Origin: Hondaea fermentalgiana
Taxonomy: Eukaryota; Sar; Bigyra; Thraustochytrida; Thraustochytriidae
Assembly: GCA_014084085.1 (NCBI GenBank)
Contig: NPFB01000082.1
Span: 87,326 to 144,848 of the forward strand
Direction: 5' to 3'
DNA: 57,523 nucleotides
Shown here: piece by piece, positions 40,301-48,758 of the stretch
Layout of the letters: every line of letters starts with the position of its first letter
How positions within the stretch are numbered: the first letter of the stretch is position 1
Made by a program: the position numbers and the translations under genes
The notes under the pieces: generated by a model
What the model was told of the DNA's origin: nothing
Databases searched by the model: none
Seen by the model: only the letters and a program-made list of their open reading frames with translations

Positions 40301-43300
40301 GTGGCAGCGATGGCGGCGGCGGCAGCGGCGGCGCGTTAGCGGTAATGTAAAACAGAAGCTCTCCAAGTCCTGCCGAACCGTATCGACGAATGGGAAGCAC
40401 ATCCTCCTCTTGTGAAAAAGAAGTGAAGGCCTCCAAGAGACCTTCGTCGTTGAGTCGTGGCGAGATAAAGGTAGCGTGACGAATCAACACCGCTAGTACG
40501 ATGGTCACTCGTACGCGCAGTTTGCGGATTTGTGACTTGAGCGATGGTTTCTTTGCAGAGTTCGAAATCGACGACATGGAGAGCGCGGCAGAGGTTGCAT
40601 AGTATGATGAATCAACAGCACTTAATCCATGTGTTCCTGGCCCCACTGACGCGGCCATCGTCGGCGCGGCCGTTGAGCCTACAGGGCTCGCAAGTCGCGC
40701 CATGTCGGATGACAATGCGCTCGAGGCATGCTGCGATCCGGTTAGCTCTGACATCTGGGCCAATGCGGCGGTTGGCGGTGAGGGAGGCGTCATGGGTCTT
40801 CTCAATGCCCCTCCCATCATTCCGCGAGTTTGCCCGCTCACGTCACCGCGTGGTGTACGCGGCGATCGTGGTGGCGATCGCATGCCCGCTCCTCCTGCGC
40901 CTTCGCCGCCGAGAAGGATGCTCTCCGGCTTTGTCCCAAGCCTGATGAGCAGAGCCACCAAGGACGAGCTAACAATCACATTGGCCAGACGTGGCGTCGT
41001 GCACAGGGAATACAGGTACCCCAGCGTTTGTGTCACTTGCATCGCAGAATTGTCAGGTCCCGATGAGAGTGCACGAAACACTTGAGAGAAAAACTGCTCA
41101 AGCTCTGGGCCATCTAGCCGAGCCGCATCCTGCGCGGTCAGATTCGGAAACGGGAGCATCCGCGGATTGTACTTGAGCACCGGGAGGGCCGTTGTGATTG
41201 GATTTCCAACAATGGGTCGCACCACATAGTCATGAGGTTCCATGAGTAAATTTTGAACCTCCCCAGCTCCCCGAAATTCCTGCTCCGCCAGTTCAGGGAC
41301 GAGAACAAGCCTCTGCTGTTCGAGCAGCTCATAGGTGCGGTTCAATCCGGCTTCGTTGGCCTTGCGTTGCAGATCGGCATCAACCTCGAACGATGGCTCC
41401 GCAGCAGATTCGGGGATACCCTCGGCACCAAGCACAATCCGCTTGCTCTGAGGCGAAACCAGCGCGGAAGAAGGCGAGATCGTGAGCGAAGAAGTTGACG
41501 ATCGCGGTGAGACAGCAGGTGGGGCAAGCAATGGCGAAGGTGATCCGGGCGGTGTCTTGGGGCTGAATTCAGAAAGGTTGTCCTCGTCTGAATTGCTTTG
41601 ATCCTGGAGTTCTGGCGTCTTGCACTTTTCGTCTTTTGGTCCATTTGAATGTTGGCCTCGTGCCTCGTTTTGATCTGAATTCCGTGTCTTGTTTTGATCC
41701 ACTTCTCCAACTTGTTCGTTTTGATTTCGCCCAAAAGACCTTACCGCCACTCCTTCGGCTTTCCTCATCTTGGCGTCAGAGCGAGTGGGATCCGCAGACG
41801 CATTATCATCATCTCTACTTGCCTCCTCGCCACTACTGGCATCGTCAACGCTATCGTCCTTGCTGTCGTCACCTCCCTTGTCGTCTTCTTCAGAATCCAA
41901 AACGAGCGCGAGCACGGCTGCTGCTGCCTCTTGAACGCTCGGTCGCTTTGCTGGTGCTTGCACGGTGCCGTCTACTTTGGCGGATGGAGACCCAGAACTC
42001 TGGCGGTTCGGCTCGGCGATTGCTGTGCGGACTAATAAATTAGCCGGCGTTGCCAACTGTACAGAACCTGGGTTCCCTTCCGAGCCGGTCGAATCTGCGT
42101 TCTCTTTTGCGCCAGCCGAATCTGTAGTTTCGTGCGTTACGCTTCGCGGCCGTTCCAGTACCGCAACCACCGACGTCTCGCCTCCCCGCGTCTCGTCTTG
42201 TTCCGCTTTTGGAGCTTTCTCTCCACGAAGGGAGGAAAGGTGTTCAAATTCAACCATTTCGTCGTCGAGACCTTCTTTGACGGGCTTATTTTCTCTTGCG
42301 CTGCCAGCGTGCTTTGCATCAGGAGCCTTGCCTGGCTGAAGCTTGCCATCCTTGGGCATCGGCTGCGGAGATCTCGTGTCCTCTTTGCTATGGTTCCCGT
42401 CTGCATGCTCTGCAGTCATTTCGCGCGCACGTGTGTCTGACGGTGTGTTCGTTTGAGAGTCTGATTGCTCGTATACATCGTTAGCTTCGGCGGCAGATAT
42501 GGCGAGCAGTTTCTCACTCGGTCGACCTTGGGGTGGCTCGGATTCTGAAACGTTGTTTGTGGCTCGCGGTGCTTCCTTCGCTTCGTCCTCGCGATTTGTC
42601 TGCAAGCGCAATGCACCTACGCCATCTGAGCGATTTCCTTGGTCTTCATCTTCGTCCTCGTCGCCCTCAATTGGCGTGTCGGGTCTGTATTCAAAATCGA
42701 GAACAGTGTCGGTATTTTCAAGCTGGAGATCTCGAAGGTGTGCGGTCGGGCCCACGAGCGCTCGTTCCTTGTTTGTTTGTGGGATTGGTGAGATGGGCCC
42801 GCGACCTTTCGGAGAAGATGCATTCGGCCCTTCTTCTTCTGCGTTGAAAGATCCAATGGCACATGATTCTTGAGCATCGGTCTCGCCAACGGGGATAAGT
42901 GGCGAGTTCGCCGGAATGGAGCGACGCACGTAGGAGAGATTTGTTGAGTCGAGGCTTTCCCGCAAAATATTCCGCCGCGCGTTCGTTGACATGCGCAGGG
43001 AGTCTTCTTCAGGCATACCACTTTGTGTGCTCTCGTTCGCGTCGTCCATGTCCGGGTCCGAATCCTCTTCAATGCAAGACGGGATATACTCGCGCGTCTC
43101 CATATAACGCTGATATGCAGTATTGGCGGGAATGCGCGAAAAGGCTGGCATCGGCATTCCGTCCCAAAACTCATGCGTGAGCAATGCTGACCACGTTATT
43201 CGCTTGGCTGGGTCTTTACGCAAGAGTGAGCGCAAGAGGTTTTTAAACGGAACACTAAGCTCATCGCCTGCTGGGAGCTCCAGAGGAGAGGTCTGGACAA

Positions 43301-43928
43301 GGTGTACGAGCTCTGCGAAGCTGCGCGAGACAAACGGCGGCGTTCCCATAACAAGCTCGTAGAGAACCACGCCAAGCGACCAGAGATCAGAGGCCACCGA
43401 CGGCACGCCCTCGTCCGTGAAGAGCTCGGGTGCCATGTAGCATGGAGTGCCTCGACGCTTGGACGTATGGGCCATTTTGGACAGCTGATCAAGCGTCATG
43501 GAGAGCGCAAAGTCACTCAGCTTGAGCACGCCGTACTCGTTAAGCAAGACGTTCGAGGGTTTCAAATCGCAGTGAAGAACTCCGTTCGAGTGAAGGTACA
43601 GCAGGCCATGCACCAAATCGGCGCCGAAAACACGGACGGCGCTCTCTGGTAGCTGACCATCGTGTCTGAGCAACTCGAGCAAACTCCCCCCCGTGGCAAA
43701 TTCCAAGATGAGCCAAATATGGTGGCGCGTCTCGTACCACTTGAAGAACCGCAGACAATTTGGGTGGTTGAGTTTGTGCTGCACACGGACCTCTTGCAGC
43801 ACCTTTTCGATCTTCGACTTGTCCACCGATTTAATCGCCACGTACTGGACCGTCTGTTTCTCCCTGCCCTTGTACACCAAGCTGTGCTGACCGCGGCCGA
43901 TCTCCTCGTATATGTGATACCTGTCCAT
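37353..43928 (-). CDS. RUNKEL/ULK4/Fused-like giant kinase
   Basis: A 2191-residue single exon. The N-terminal kinase domain (1-257) has glycine loop IGRGQHSLVYKG, VAIK Lys33, catalytic loop HCDLKPSN (Asp121) and APE-type MAPELF. The usual DFG is DFA (139-141), so metal binding may be altered. Residues about 280-930 are acidic, Ser/Glu-rich and disordered. From about 950 to the C-terminus are helical HEAT/armadillo-like segments. This kinase-plus-ARM plan is that of plant RUNKEL and animal ULK4/Fused, which act on microtubules in cytokinesis or cilia. Retained Lys33 and Asp121 argue against a completely dead kinase. Divergent or tandem with the coiled-coil gene, 853 bp apart. Confidence 0.88.
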   Translation of the reverse strand: MDRYHIYEEIGRGQHSLVYKGREKQTVQYVAIKSVDKSKIEKVLQEVRVQHKLNHPNCLRFFKWYETRHHIWLILEFATGGSLLELLRHDGQLPESAVRVFGADLVHGLLYLHSNGVLHCDLKPSNVLLNEYGVLKLSDFALSMTLDQLSKMAHTSKRRGTPCYMAPELFTDEGVPSVASDLWSLGVVLYELVMGTPPFVSRSFAELVHLVQTSPLELPAGDELSVPFKNLLRSLLRKDPAKRITWSALLTHEFWDGMPMPAFSRIPANTAYQRYMETREYIPSCIEEDSDPDMDDANESTQSGMPEEDSLRMSTNARRNILRESLDSTNLSYVRRSIPANSPLIPVGETDAQESCAIGSFNAEEEGPNASSPKGRGPISPIPQTNKERALVGPTAHLRDLQLENTDTVLDFEYRPDTPIEGDEDEDEDQGNRSDGVGALRLQTNREDEAKEAPRATNNVSESEPPQGRPSEKLLAISAAEANDVYEQSDSQTNTPSDTRAREMTAEHADGNHSKEDTRSPQPMPKDGKLQPGKAPDAKHAGSARENKPVKEGLDDEMVEFEHLSSLRGEKAPKAEQDETRGGETSVVAVLERPRSVTHETTDSAGAKENADSTGSEGNPGSVQLATPANLLVRTAIAEPNRQSSGSPSAKVDGTVQAPAKRPSVQEAAAAVLALVLDSEEDDKGGDDSKDDSVDDASSGEEASRDDDNASADPTRSDAKMRKAEGVAVRSFGRNQNEQVGEVDQNKTRNSDQNEARGQHSNGPKDEKCKTPELQDQSNSDEDNLSEFSPKTPPGSPSPLLAPPAVSPRSSTSSLTISPSSALVSPQSKRIVLGAEGIPESAAEPSFEVDADLQRKANEAGLNRTYELLEQQRLVLVPELAEQEFRGAGEVQNLLMEPHDYVVRPIVGNPITTALPVLKYNPRMLPFPNLTAQDAARLDGPELEQFFSQVFRALSSGPDNSAMQVTQTLGYLYSLCTTPRLANVIVSSSLVALLIRLGTKPESILLGGEGAGGAGMRSPPRSPRTPRGDVSGQTRGMMGGALRRPMTPPSPPTAALAQMSELTGSQHASSALSSDMARLASPVGSTAAPTMAASVGPGTHGLSAVDSSYYATSAALSMSSISNSAKKPSLKSQIRKLRVRVTIVLAVLIRHATFISPRLNDEGLLEAFTSFSQEEDVLPIRRYGSAGLGELLFYITANAPPLPPPPSLPPSPSPSRGPNPVVSGSSSPWQGGEGGGMPGTSSINDQWKISGAALKQLLSCLLADDETIRFYAAKTFENVLSLAPAAEQVSQGANATSLRFATAEVASRLLHATLREKAEHLRSTCAMALAHLVRVNRRLLPRLAEHDAWGFMVSGLQAVHGSPRVQQAFLNILNLVLHSSGSSTEALHTPMPPSPIRSMPAATRLGAERTTREALFGRRSAVKEGVLRALVQLLSHGQTFVVRSKASVTLTLFLQHYPSELRLLLDNKLVPIFDRMHARLRQALLSLSSSSTASTSKSHFSWAGAGSDAPSIREAERGAAGGNSTRRGATRVEDLIAREGGTNGTLMMRRCLHALVYRVAMVADAAIASVTKAAGKLAPISASGRAVTASSPEAGLLQGLGREALPVLFQLSASRSLSGFVCCSADLLRALSTLIRVNLNIITEGFEEYQRHILMLAESLSQNADALRMPEVALAVGQDVLPALWAASVARRVSSDTRTWCLRLAIDVLCKSTQNTGAHNGAGERIAREQSDRDLDFYRFEDAVYGKDASHEAFHERVALLQAVDQYVLDFLANRVLPRTASLLEEEAPVPHLVVNLLCFAVSKRPSLVRVMMDLGLLADYVSLLPRESPHGTFVSAEGARAPDNDMKAPREVDARVLAGAKLLSSILYAGGSLLDADMLFSAPCAMGERAAHFGRMVVASITSDEEVRLRQTGRPRALISTQFRSQHEEQQVEAVVDLVFPLLRVIGDVELAGTILDKVSKSLDDGALLAILALALEHSVGILPSTMQMSTSPWAAWVSGRDGKPGSGGDHVNDNDAVLALDGSSMTDGPRGGVGVGGHDEAPGEMIGDGADNEFEQHSVPIVGELAVLLEKSCACLAMLAGTLPRSSRAQRRMLQHRRFVMLLRLVLRASMRNGGVSEDAQCRIAARTHVVDLLGILTRFERADQGSRARRQSFLLPCRGPLEAVLDALPAGPLRDAVTRILSHLSSTE

Positions 43929-44781
43929 GGCCCACGTTCCGGCGCGAAGCGTGCGATCGCCACGTCTTCTGCTGCCTTGATCTACACTCTCGGCGTGCTC
44001 CTCGCCCGGCCTGTGCTCGACGTGCGCTCGGCCTGTGCTCGACGTGCGCTCGGCCTGGCCCGGCCCGGCCCGGCCAATCTTTTGCTGGGCACTGCACGTC
44101 GGTCGTTGGGATTCTTGTTTTTGAATTTTTGATTTTTTTCCGGCCCGTTTGGGTGGGGCCCCAGATCTTTTTGTGCGGTGGGCTACGGCGCGCCAGCGCT
44201 GGTGCGAAAGAGTAAGCCACGTGTATGCAGTTCGTTAGAGTTCCTTTTCTTCAAACGAAGCGGAAGAATCTTTCAGTCCTGGTGGCAGCGGATACAATGT
44301 CAATTTGAACTTGAATCGAGATGTTTTTCCAGCCTGAGCCCCAGGCCATGGCCGGATATTACTCCATTTATCTCGCAACTTCACGAACCCGCATTTCCTG
44401 CGCAGTTTTGCTTGTATCGTAGGGGATGCTCCGTCTACAAAATGGAACAAGAATCTTTGACATGGGCCCGATTGAAATCCTCCTGTCCTGAGAACGCGTC
44501 AGTTTCGACCCTCTGTCTCTCAATGGTGACAGAGATTATTTGTTCAACACAGTGCATGCAAATGGTTGCATTCGATAGATTTTTAATTTTTGTATACAAT
44601 AGACGTAAAACACAGACCTATCATGCAAGCTATAAAGACTTTTGTGCGAAGCTTGCAAAAGCCAGAACGCGGTTTCCGTTCCTGGACTTTCGGCCTCAAA
44701 TTGCGGAAATGTGACATAATCTGGAAATTAGTCTGCACGACCTGAATGGCTGTCTGGCTGCCCTTCCAAATAGAAATGTCT
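43929..44781. other. intergenic with 22-bp tandem repeat
   Basis: Upstream of the kinase. GGCCTGTGCTCGACGTGCGCTC is present twice (44008-44029, 44030-44051) followed by GGCCC units to 44075. The rest has only short frames on either strand, none recognisable. Confidence 0.5.
44008..44075. repeat. 22-bp tandem repeat plus GGCCC units
   Basis: Two perfect copies of GGCCTGTGCTCGACGTGCGC-TC followed by about four GGCCC units, immediately upstream of the giant kinase start (43928). Confidence 0.93.
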
Positions 44782-47700
44782 CTACATGCGTTTTGCCACC
44801 AGACTTTGCCTTCTTGACTTGCGTTTTTGCGACACATTTCCAAGCTTGGTGCCGCCAGGCGGACCGCCAGTGGGATTCCGGCCATATTCAAGAGGCACAC
44901 GGCGAGCTGCACCAAGGCTTTGACGAGGACGAGCATCCTCTGCATCAGTAATTGCATGGTGGCGAGGGCTTGATTGCGGAAGGCCGTCGTCTTGCAGCAT
45001 AGCTTCGCGCTCCAATCTCTCCCTCGTGGCTCGCAAAATACGAATTTTGCGCAAAGAAAAGTCAAGCTCAAGCTCAATTTCCACAAGGTGCCGTTCACGT
45101 CGTGGGACTTTGCGAGAACCTGGGGGGGAACTATAGTGTGACTTGGCTTCATCCACGAGTGGTTGTCGCTCGCTTCCGTGGTCTGCTGACTCAGAGACAT
45201 CTTCCTTCTCACAACAACTTTCTGACTCAGCTGATGTGCGCAAGGGCCCGACAAGCTGACCAAACTCGCTTTCTAAAAAACACAATCGCGATCGGAAAAG
45301 CGATGATGGAGTTGAGTCCACAAACAAGGCCTCGCGCTCCTCGTCAAGAACACGATATTCCTGCCGAATAATCTCGAGCTCGTCTCGTGGAAAGTAGTTC
45401 AAGTTCGACATCTTCTCAAGTTCTTGCACAACCTGAGCTTCCGCCGCACTCACCATTTGCGCCAAAGCGAGCTCGGCTTGCACTTTGCGCTCTCGCTGTT
45501 GGCTCGTGCGCAAAAGGTCAGCCGCTGAGGGAGGCGCCCTCGCTTGACTGGACTTGCGCCGCGGCTTTGCCGTGTTTGCAGCACGTGCGCAGAAACCCTT
45601 GACAGTCGACGCCAATTTGTTTGTGAGCAGTTCCGAAACAAGAGAGCTGGCTTTTATTACCATGGCGTGATCGGTTTTCTTTCGCAGGGTCTCCAGACTT
45701 TGTCGCGGAAGATGGCGCTTTATCTCTTGACTACTGTTGGCATCAAGCCGAACAAGCGCCACGTGCATCTGCTCGTGATGACCACAAAGCCCCAAAGCGT
45801 TTTCCGGTGTCCGATCTGCGTTGCACGCTCGCCATAGGCATGCTCGAGTGAGAGTATCGGGTGCTTCTGATGATTCAGATACCCTGCTCTCGTCCGATTC
45901 GCTCCTTGTCCTGCAGCACACAAGAATTGCATGGTGTGGAGCAGGCCCTGCCTCATCATCTTTTTCTGCCGCAAATGTTGTTGGAGCAGCAGTGGCTTGG
46001 CCTCGGGGTGCACTGGATAAGGTTGATGCATTGCCGCTCCATCCTCGCTTGCTAACACTACGTTTCTCACTTCGCGCTGCCTGCACTTCAATATTCGCAC
46101 TGCCGGTGCCAGGCCCAGGTCGAGAAGGAAAGGCAACACTGTAAAATGCATCGCTTTCTGCAAGGTCGAGGGCCGAGTGTATTGAAGACGTCTCCGTCGT
46201 GCGGACGAGATACGTCCGGACAAGCTCCTCGATCGCCGAACGGGGCACGGCTACCATTTGCAATTGTGCAAAGGTCTCGTCTTGTATTGGCGCCATGTTG
46301 TCAGCAACGCAAGCGTCACTCGCGTTCCGCAAGGGCATCGCGACGTAGAGGTGATTCAAAGCCTCATGAGCGACATGGCCAAAAACGCTGCGCAATTCTG
46401 CACGATCTTCCGCAGAGAAACTGCTGCGACTCATTTCAAAAAGGGTCCGCGACGCGAGGAGCTCGCGAAGTGTTGCTGGCACAAAGTGTAGTGAAGGTTG
46501 CGAAGTCGTGTAAACGTCCGGGCAAGATGTTACAGCGCGCAAGGTCGCCTCTTCTTTGAGTTGTGACAGCGAGTAGTGCGCTCGGTGCCTCCCCTCGGCC
46601 CTCGTTACGCGCATTCCGTGCGTTGGCCAACCCTTTCTCTCGGCCCTTGGCCCTCTCCGCAAAACGTCCAAGTCATCTTTGCAAATATTGCTCTGATGCT
46701 GAGGTGCCAAGTAGATTGACCCCAGAGTCGAACAGCGCGCGTCACGTGGGCCATGATGCGCCAAGCGCTCTTCCAAACAGAAATAAATTCGAAGGTCCAC
46801 AGGCGACTGTCCCTGCGAGGGCCATAGCAGCCATGTCAGAGCCCGTGCTGACAGGAGCATATCTAGGTCGCAGCAATTTACTCGCCGCGCGTGAAGCACC
46901 TGTCGGCGGTCGAAACCCAGAATGCCATTGCATTGTTTAGGTGATGACCTGGACACCGTCACGGAGCCGGGCGGAGCCTGACTGCGCCGTTTCGAAGATG
47001 GCTCTTCTGAAGTCAGATTCTCTCCGCTTCTCGCGGAACCAGATCGGATCGAAAAATCAGCGACAAGCGGGTTCTCACTGCGGATGCCCGCGTCGCCGAA
47101 GATTGCGGCAAGCGATGCAGCAAGACTCCCTTGTTCGCTGTCGAACACCATCGCGCGGCGTGAAATATCTGTGCGGGGACCATCACGTCCAACAGGAGGT
47201 GTGCGCGCAATGGTGCTCCCTGATGCAGGAACCCCAAACTTTGGAGTATAGGTAATACTGGCCAGCCGTTCTACGCATAGATTTGCATCAAAACGCCGCA
47301 CTTCATCGTGGCACAAACGCCAAAGCGCCTCTTGTTTGCCTTTATGTCTGGGCGCACGGAGCTCGTGCGCAGAAATCACGCAGAGGGCGTCTTCCTCGAG
47401 ACGCCGCAAAAGAAATTTCCATTGGAGGGCTTCGCTTGTGTTCGCCAGCCGCTCTCGGAGTTCCCTATCTCGAAACTTGACGCAAGAGTGCGCCCGCTCC
47501 AGCGTCTTTTCGGTCTCGCCGAGGGACTCGAACACGAGCTCCTGTAGACGTCGCGTCGCTGTCTCTTCCTGGCTACGCACTCGTCGCTCAAATGCATTTT
47601 TGCGCAAGCGCTGTCGCGCAAGTGCAGCGTCCACATCGGCGTCAAATTGCCTCGAGCGGGCTTTTAGCGCATCGATTCGCGTCTCGCGCTGTTTGCGGAG

Positions 47701-48027
47701 GCACTGTAAGCTTGCCTCCAGTCTGCGTACGCGGGTTCGTGCTTCATCTCGTAGGCGACGCACCTCCCGCTGCGAAGATTCCCGATTTTGTGCAGACGCG
47801 ACAATTTCGTCCAAGCCTTGAAAGCCGGCATTCCTAAGCCCGTGGTGGAGCACCGCATTCCCGTCTTTGGCTTCCTCCCTCCCTTCCTCCGCCTCCTCGG
47901 CTACATCCCAAGCCATCTGCGCGCGCTTGCGGAGCCTCGAATTAATGCCCTCCAAGGCCTTGCCAAAGACGTCGAAGCGCGGCGCTTCTTCTTCAACAAC
48001 ACTCACGGGGCCATCGTGCCCCAACAT
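44782..48027 (-). CDS. large coiled-coil protein with Cys/His motif, unidentified
   Basis: A 1081-residue single exon. Long charged helices predicted as coiled coil lie at about 80-215 and 840-1010. A possible zinc-binding motif C730-x4-C735-x12-C748-x2-H751 sits in the middle. Residues 500-640 look like a compact helical region (FVPATLRELLASRTLFEM), and the C-terminus is basic (KRKSRRQSLVAKRM). The coiled-coil architecture suggests a scaffold, for example of the cytoskeleton, centrosome or chromatin, but nothing decides. Coding status is supported by length and even composition across GC-variable DNA. Confidence 0.6.
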   Translation of the reverse strand: MLGHDGPVSVVEEEAPRFDVFGKALEGINSRLRKRAQMAWDVAEEAEEGREEAKDGNAVLHHGLRNAGFQGLDEIVASAQNRESSQREVRRLRDEARTRVRRLEASLQCLRKQRETRIDALKARSRQFDADVDAALARQRLRKNAFERRVRSQEETATRRLQELVFESLGETEKTLERAHSCVKFRDRELRERLANTSEALQWKFLLRRLEEDALCVISAHELRAPRHKGKQEALWRLCHDEVRRFDANLCVERLASITYTPKFGVPASGSTIARTPPVGRDGPRTDISRRAMVFDSEQGSLAASLAAIFGDAGIRSENPLVADFSIRSGSARSGENLTSEEPSSKRRSQAPPGSVTVSRSSPKQCNGILGFDRRQVLHARRVNCCDLDMLLSARALTWLLWPSQGQSPVDLRIYFCLEERLAHHGPRDARCSTLGSIYLAPQHQSNICKDDLDVLRRGPRAERKGWPTHGMRVTRAEGRHRAHYSLSQLKEEATLRAVTSCPDVYTTSQPSLHFVPATLRELLASRTLFEMSRSSFSAEDRAELRSVFGHVAHEALNHLYVAMPLRNASDACVADNMAPIQDETFAQLQMVAVPRSAIEELVRTYLVRTTETSSIHSALDLAESDAFYSVAFPSRPGPGTGSANIEVQAARSEKRSVSKRGWSGNASTLSSAPRGQATAAPTTFAAEKDDEAGPAPHHAILVCCRTRSESDESRVSESSEAPDTLTRACLWRACNADRTPENALGLCGHHEQMHVALVRLDANSSQEIKRHLPRQSLETLRKKTDHAMVIKASSLVSELLTNKLASTVKGFCARAANTAKPRRKSSQARAPPSAADLLRTSQQRERKVQAELALAQMVSAAEAQVVQELEKMSNLNYFPRDELEIIRQEYRVLDEEREALFVDSTPSSLFRSRLCFLESEFGQLVGPLRTSAESESCCEKEDVSESADHGSERQPLVDEAKSHYSSPPGSRKVPRRERHLVEIELELDFSLRKIRILRATRERLEREAMLQDDGLPQSSPRHHAITDAEDARPRQSLGAARRVPLEYGRNPTGGPPGGTKLGNVSQKRKSRRQSLVAKRM

Positions 48028-48758
48028 GTTCGCACGCGATTTGCGCTGTGTCGCGTGTGCGCCTTTGATCCCGCTCTCGACCTCGCTCTTCCCGCACGCG
48101 CTCTCCCGCGCCGCACCGCTCGTGCAGGTGGTGGCTGCCGGACTTCGCGATCTTTGCAGGCTTTGTAGGCTTTTAGCAGGCTTTTAGCAGGTTTGCAGGT
48201 TGCTGTCGGCCGCGAGCGGAGTGAAGCGCGTTCGCTCGTGCTCCCTCCCGCGTCTGCCCGAGCTCTCCAGGCACACTGTGCCCCCGAGACGGGTCGGGCT
48301 CTCAGGTCTGGACGGCGCGACACGAGGCGGGCGGCCTTGGCCGGATAACCGTTAGGATTAAGCTGAGCGGCCTTTTACTCGGCCTTACCAAGAAGGTGCC
48401 AGTGTCGGTCACCAATAACCTAGAATTGAAAGGCTGCGGCCACCGGCACGCCACCGGCACGCCAGTGCAGCCCTTCTAAGCGCATGACTCTGCGCAGCGC
48501 AGCCACACTCCACGGCACCGAAGCTTTGCAAAGCAAAGCAAAAAAAATGGATGTTCCCGGATAAGCCCTGGCACGCAAGGTGCAGCGACTTTGTTGTCGA
48601 GTGAGCTGGGCCAGATCGCAAACACACGAACGGCAGAAGAGAGAAGGGGGCGAAGCGGTGTCGGCGCGGACCTGATCAACCGTGCGTGCGGGGGTCTGGC
48701 GCTGCTCTCCTTAAGCGTCAAGGCCCTTCCTTTCTTTCCTTCCTCCGGGTGCTTCACA
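48028..48758. other. divergent promoter region
   Basis: 731 bp between the coiled-coil gene (-) and NAGLU (+). It contains a GCAGGCTTTT/GTAGGCTTTTA imperfect tandem at 48155-48200, a duplicated CACCGGCACGCCA at 48440-48465, and a GCAAAGCAAAG run (48528-48545). No gene was recognised. Confidence 0.4.

Noticed and set aside
44226..44714. Plus-strand frame of about 160-180 residues
   Set aside because: Cys/Phe-rich with no recognisable pattern and partly opposite to another chance frame.
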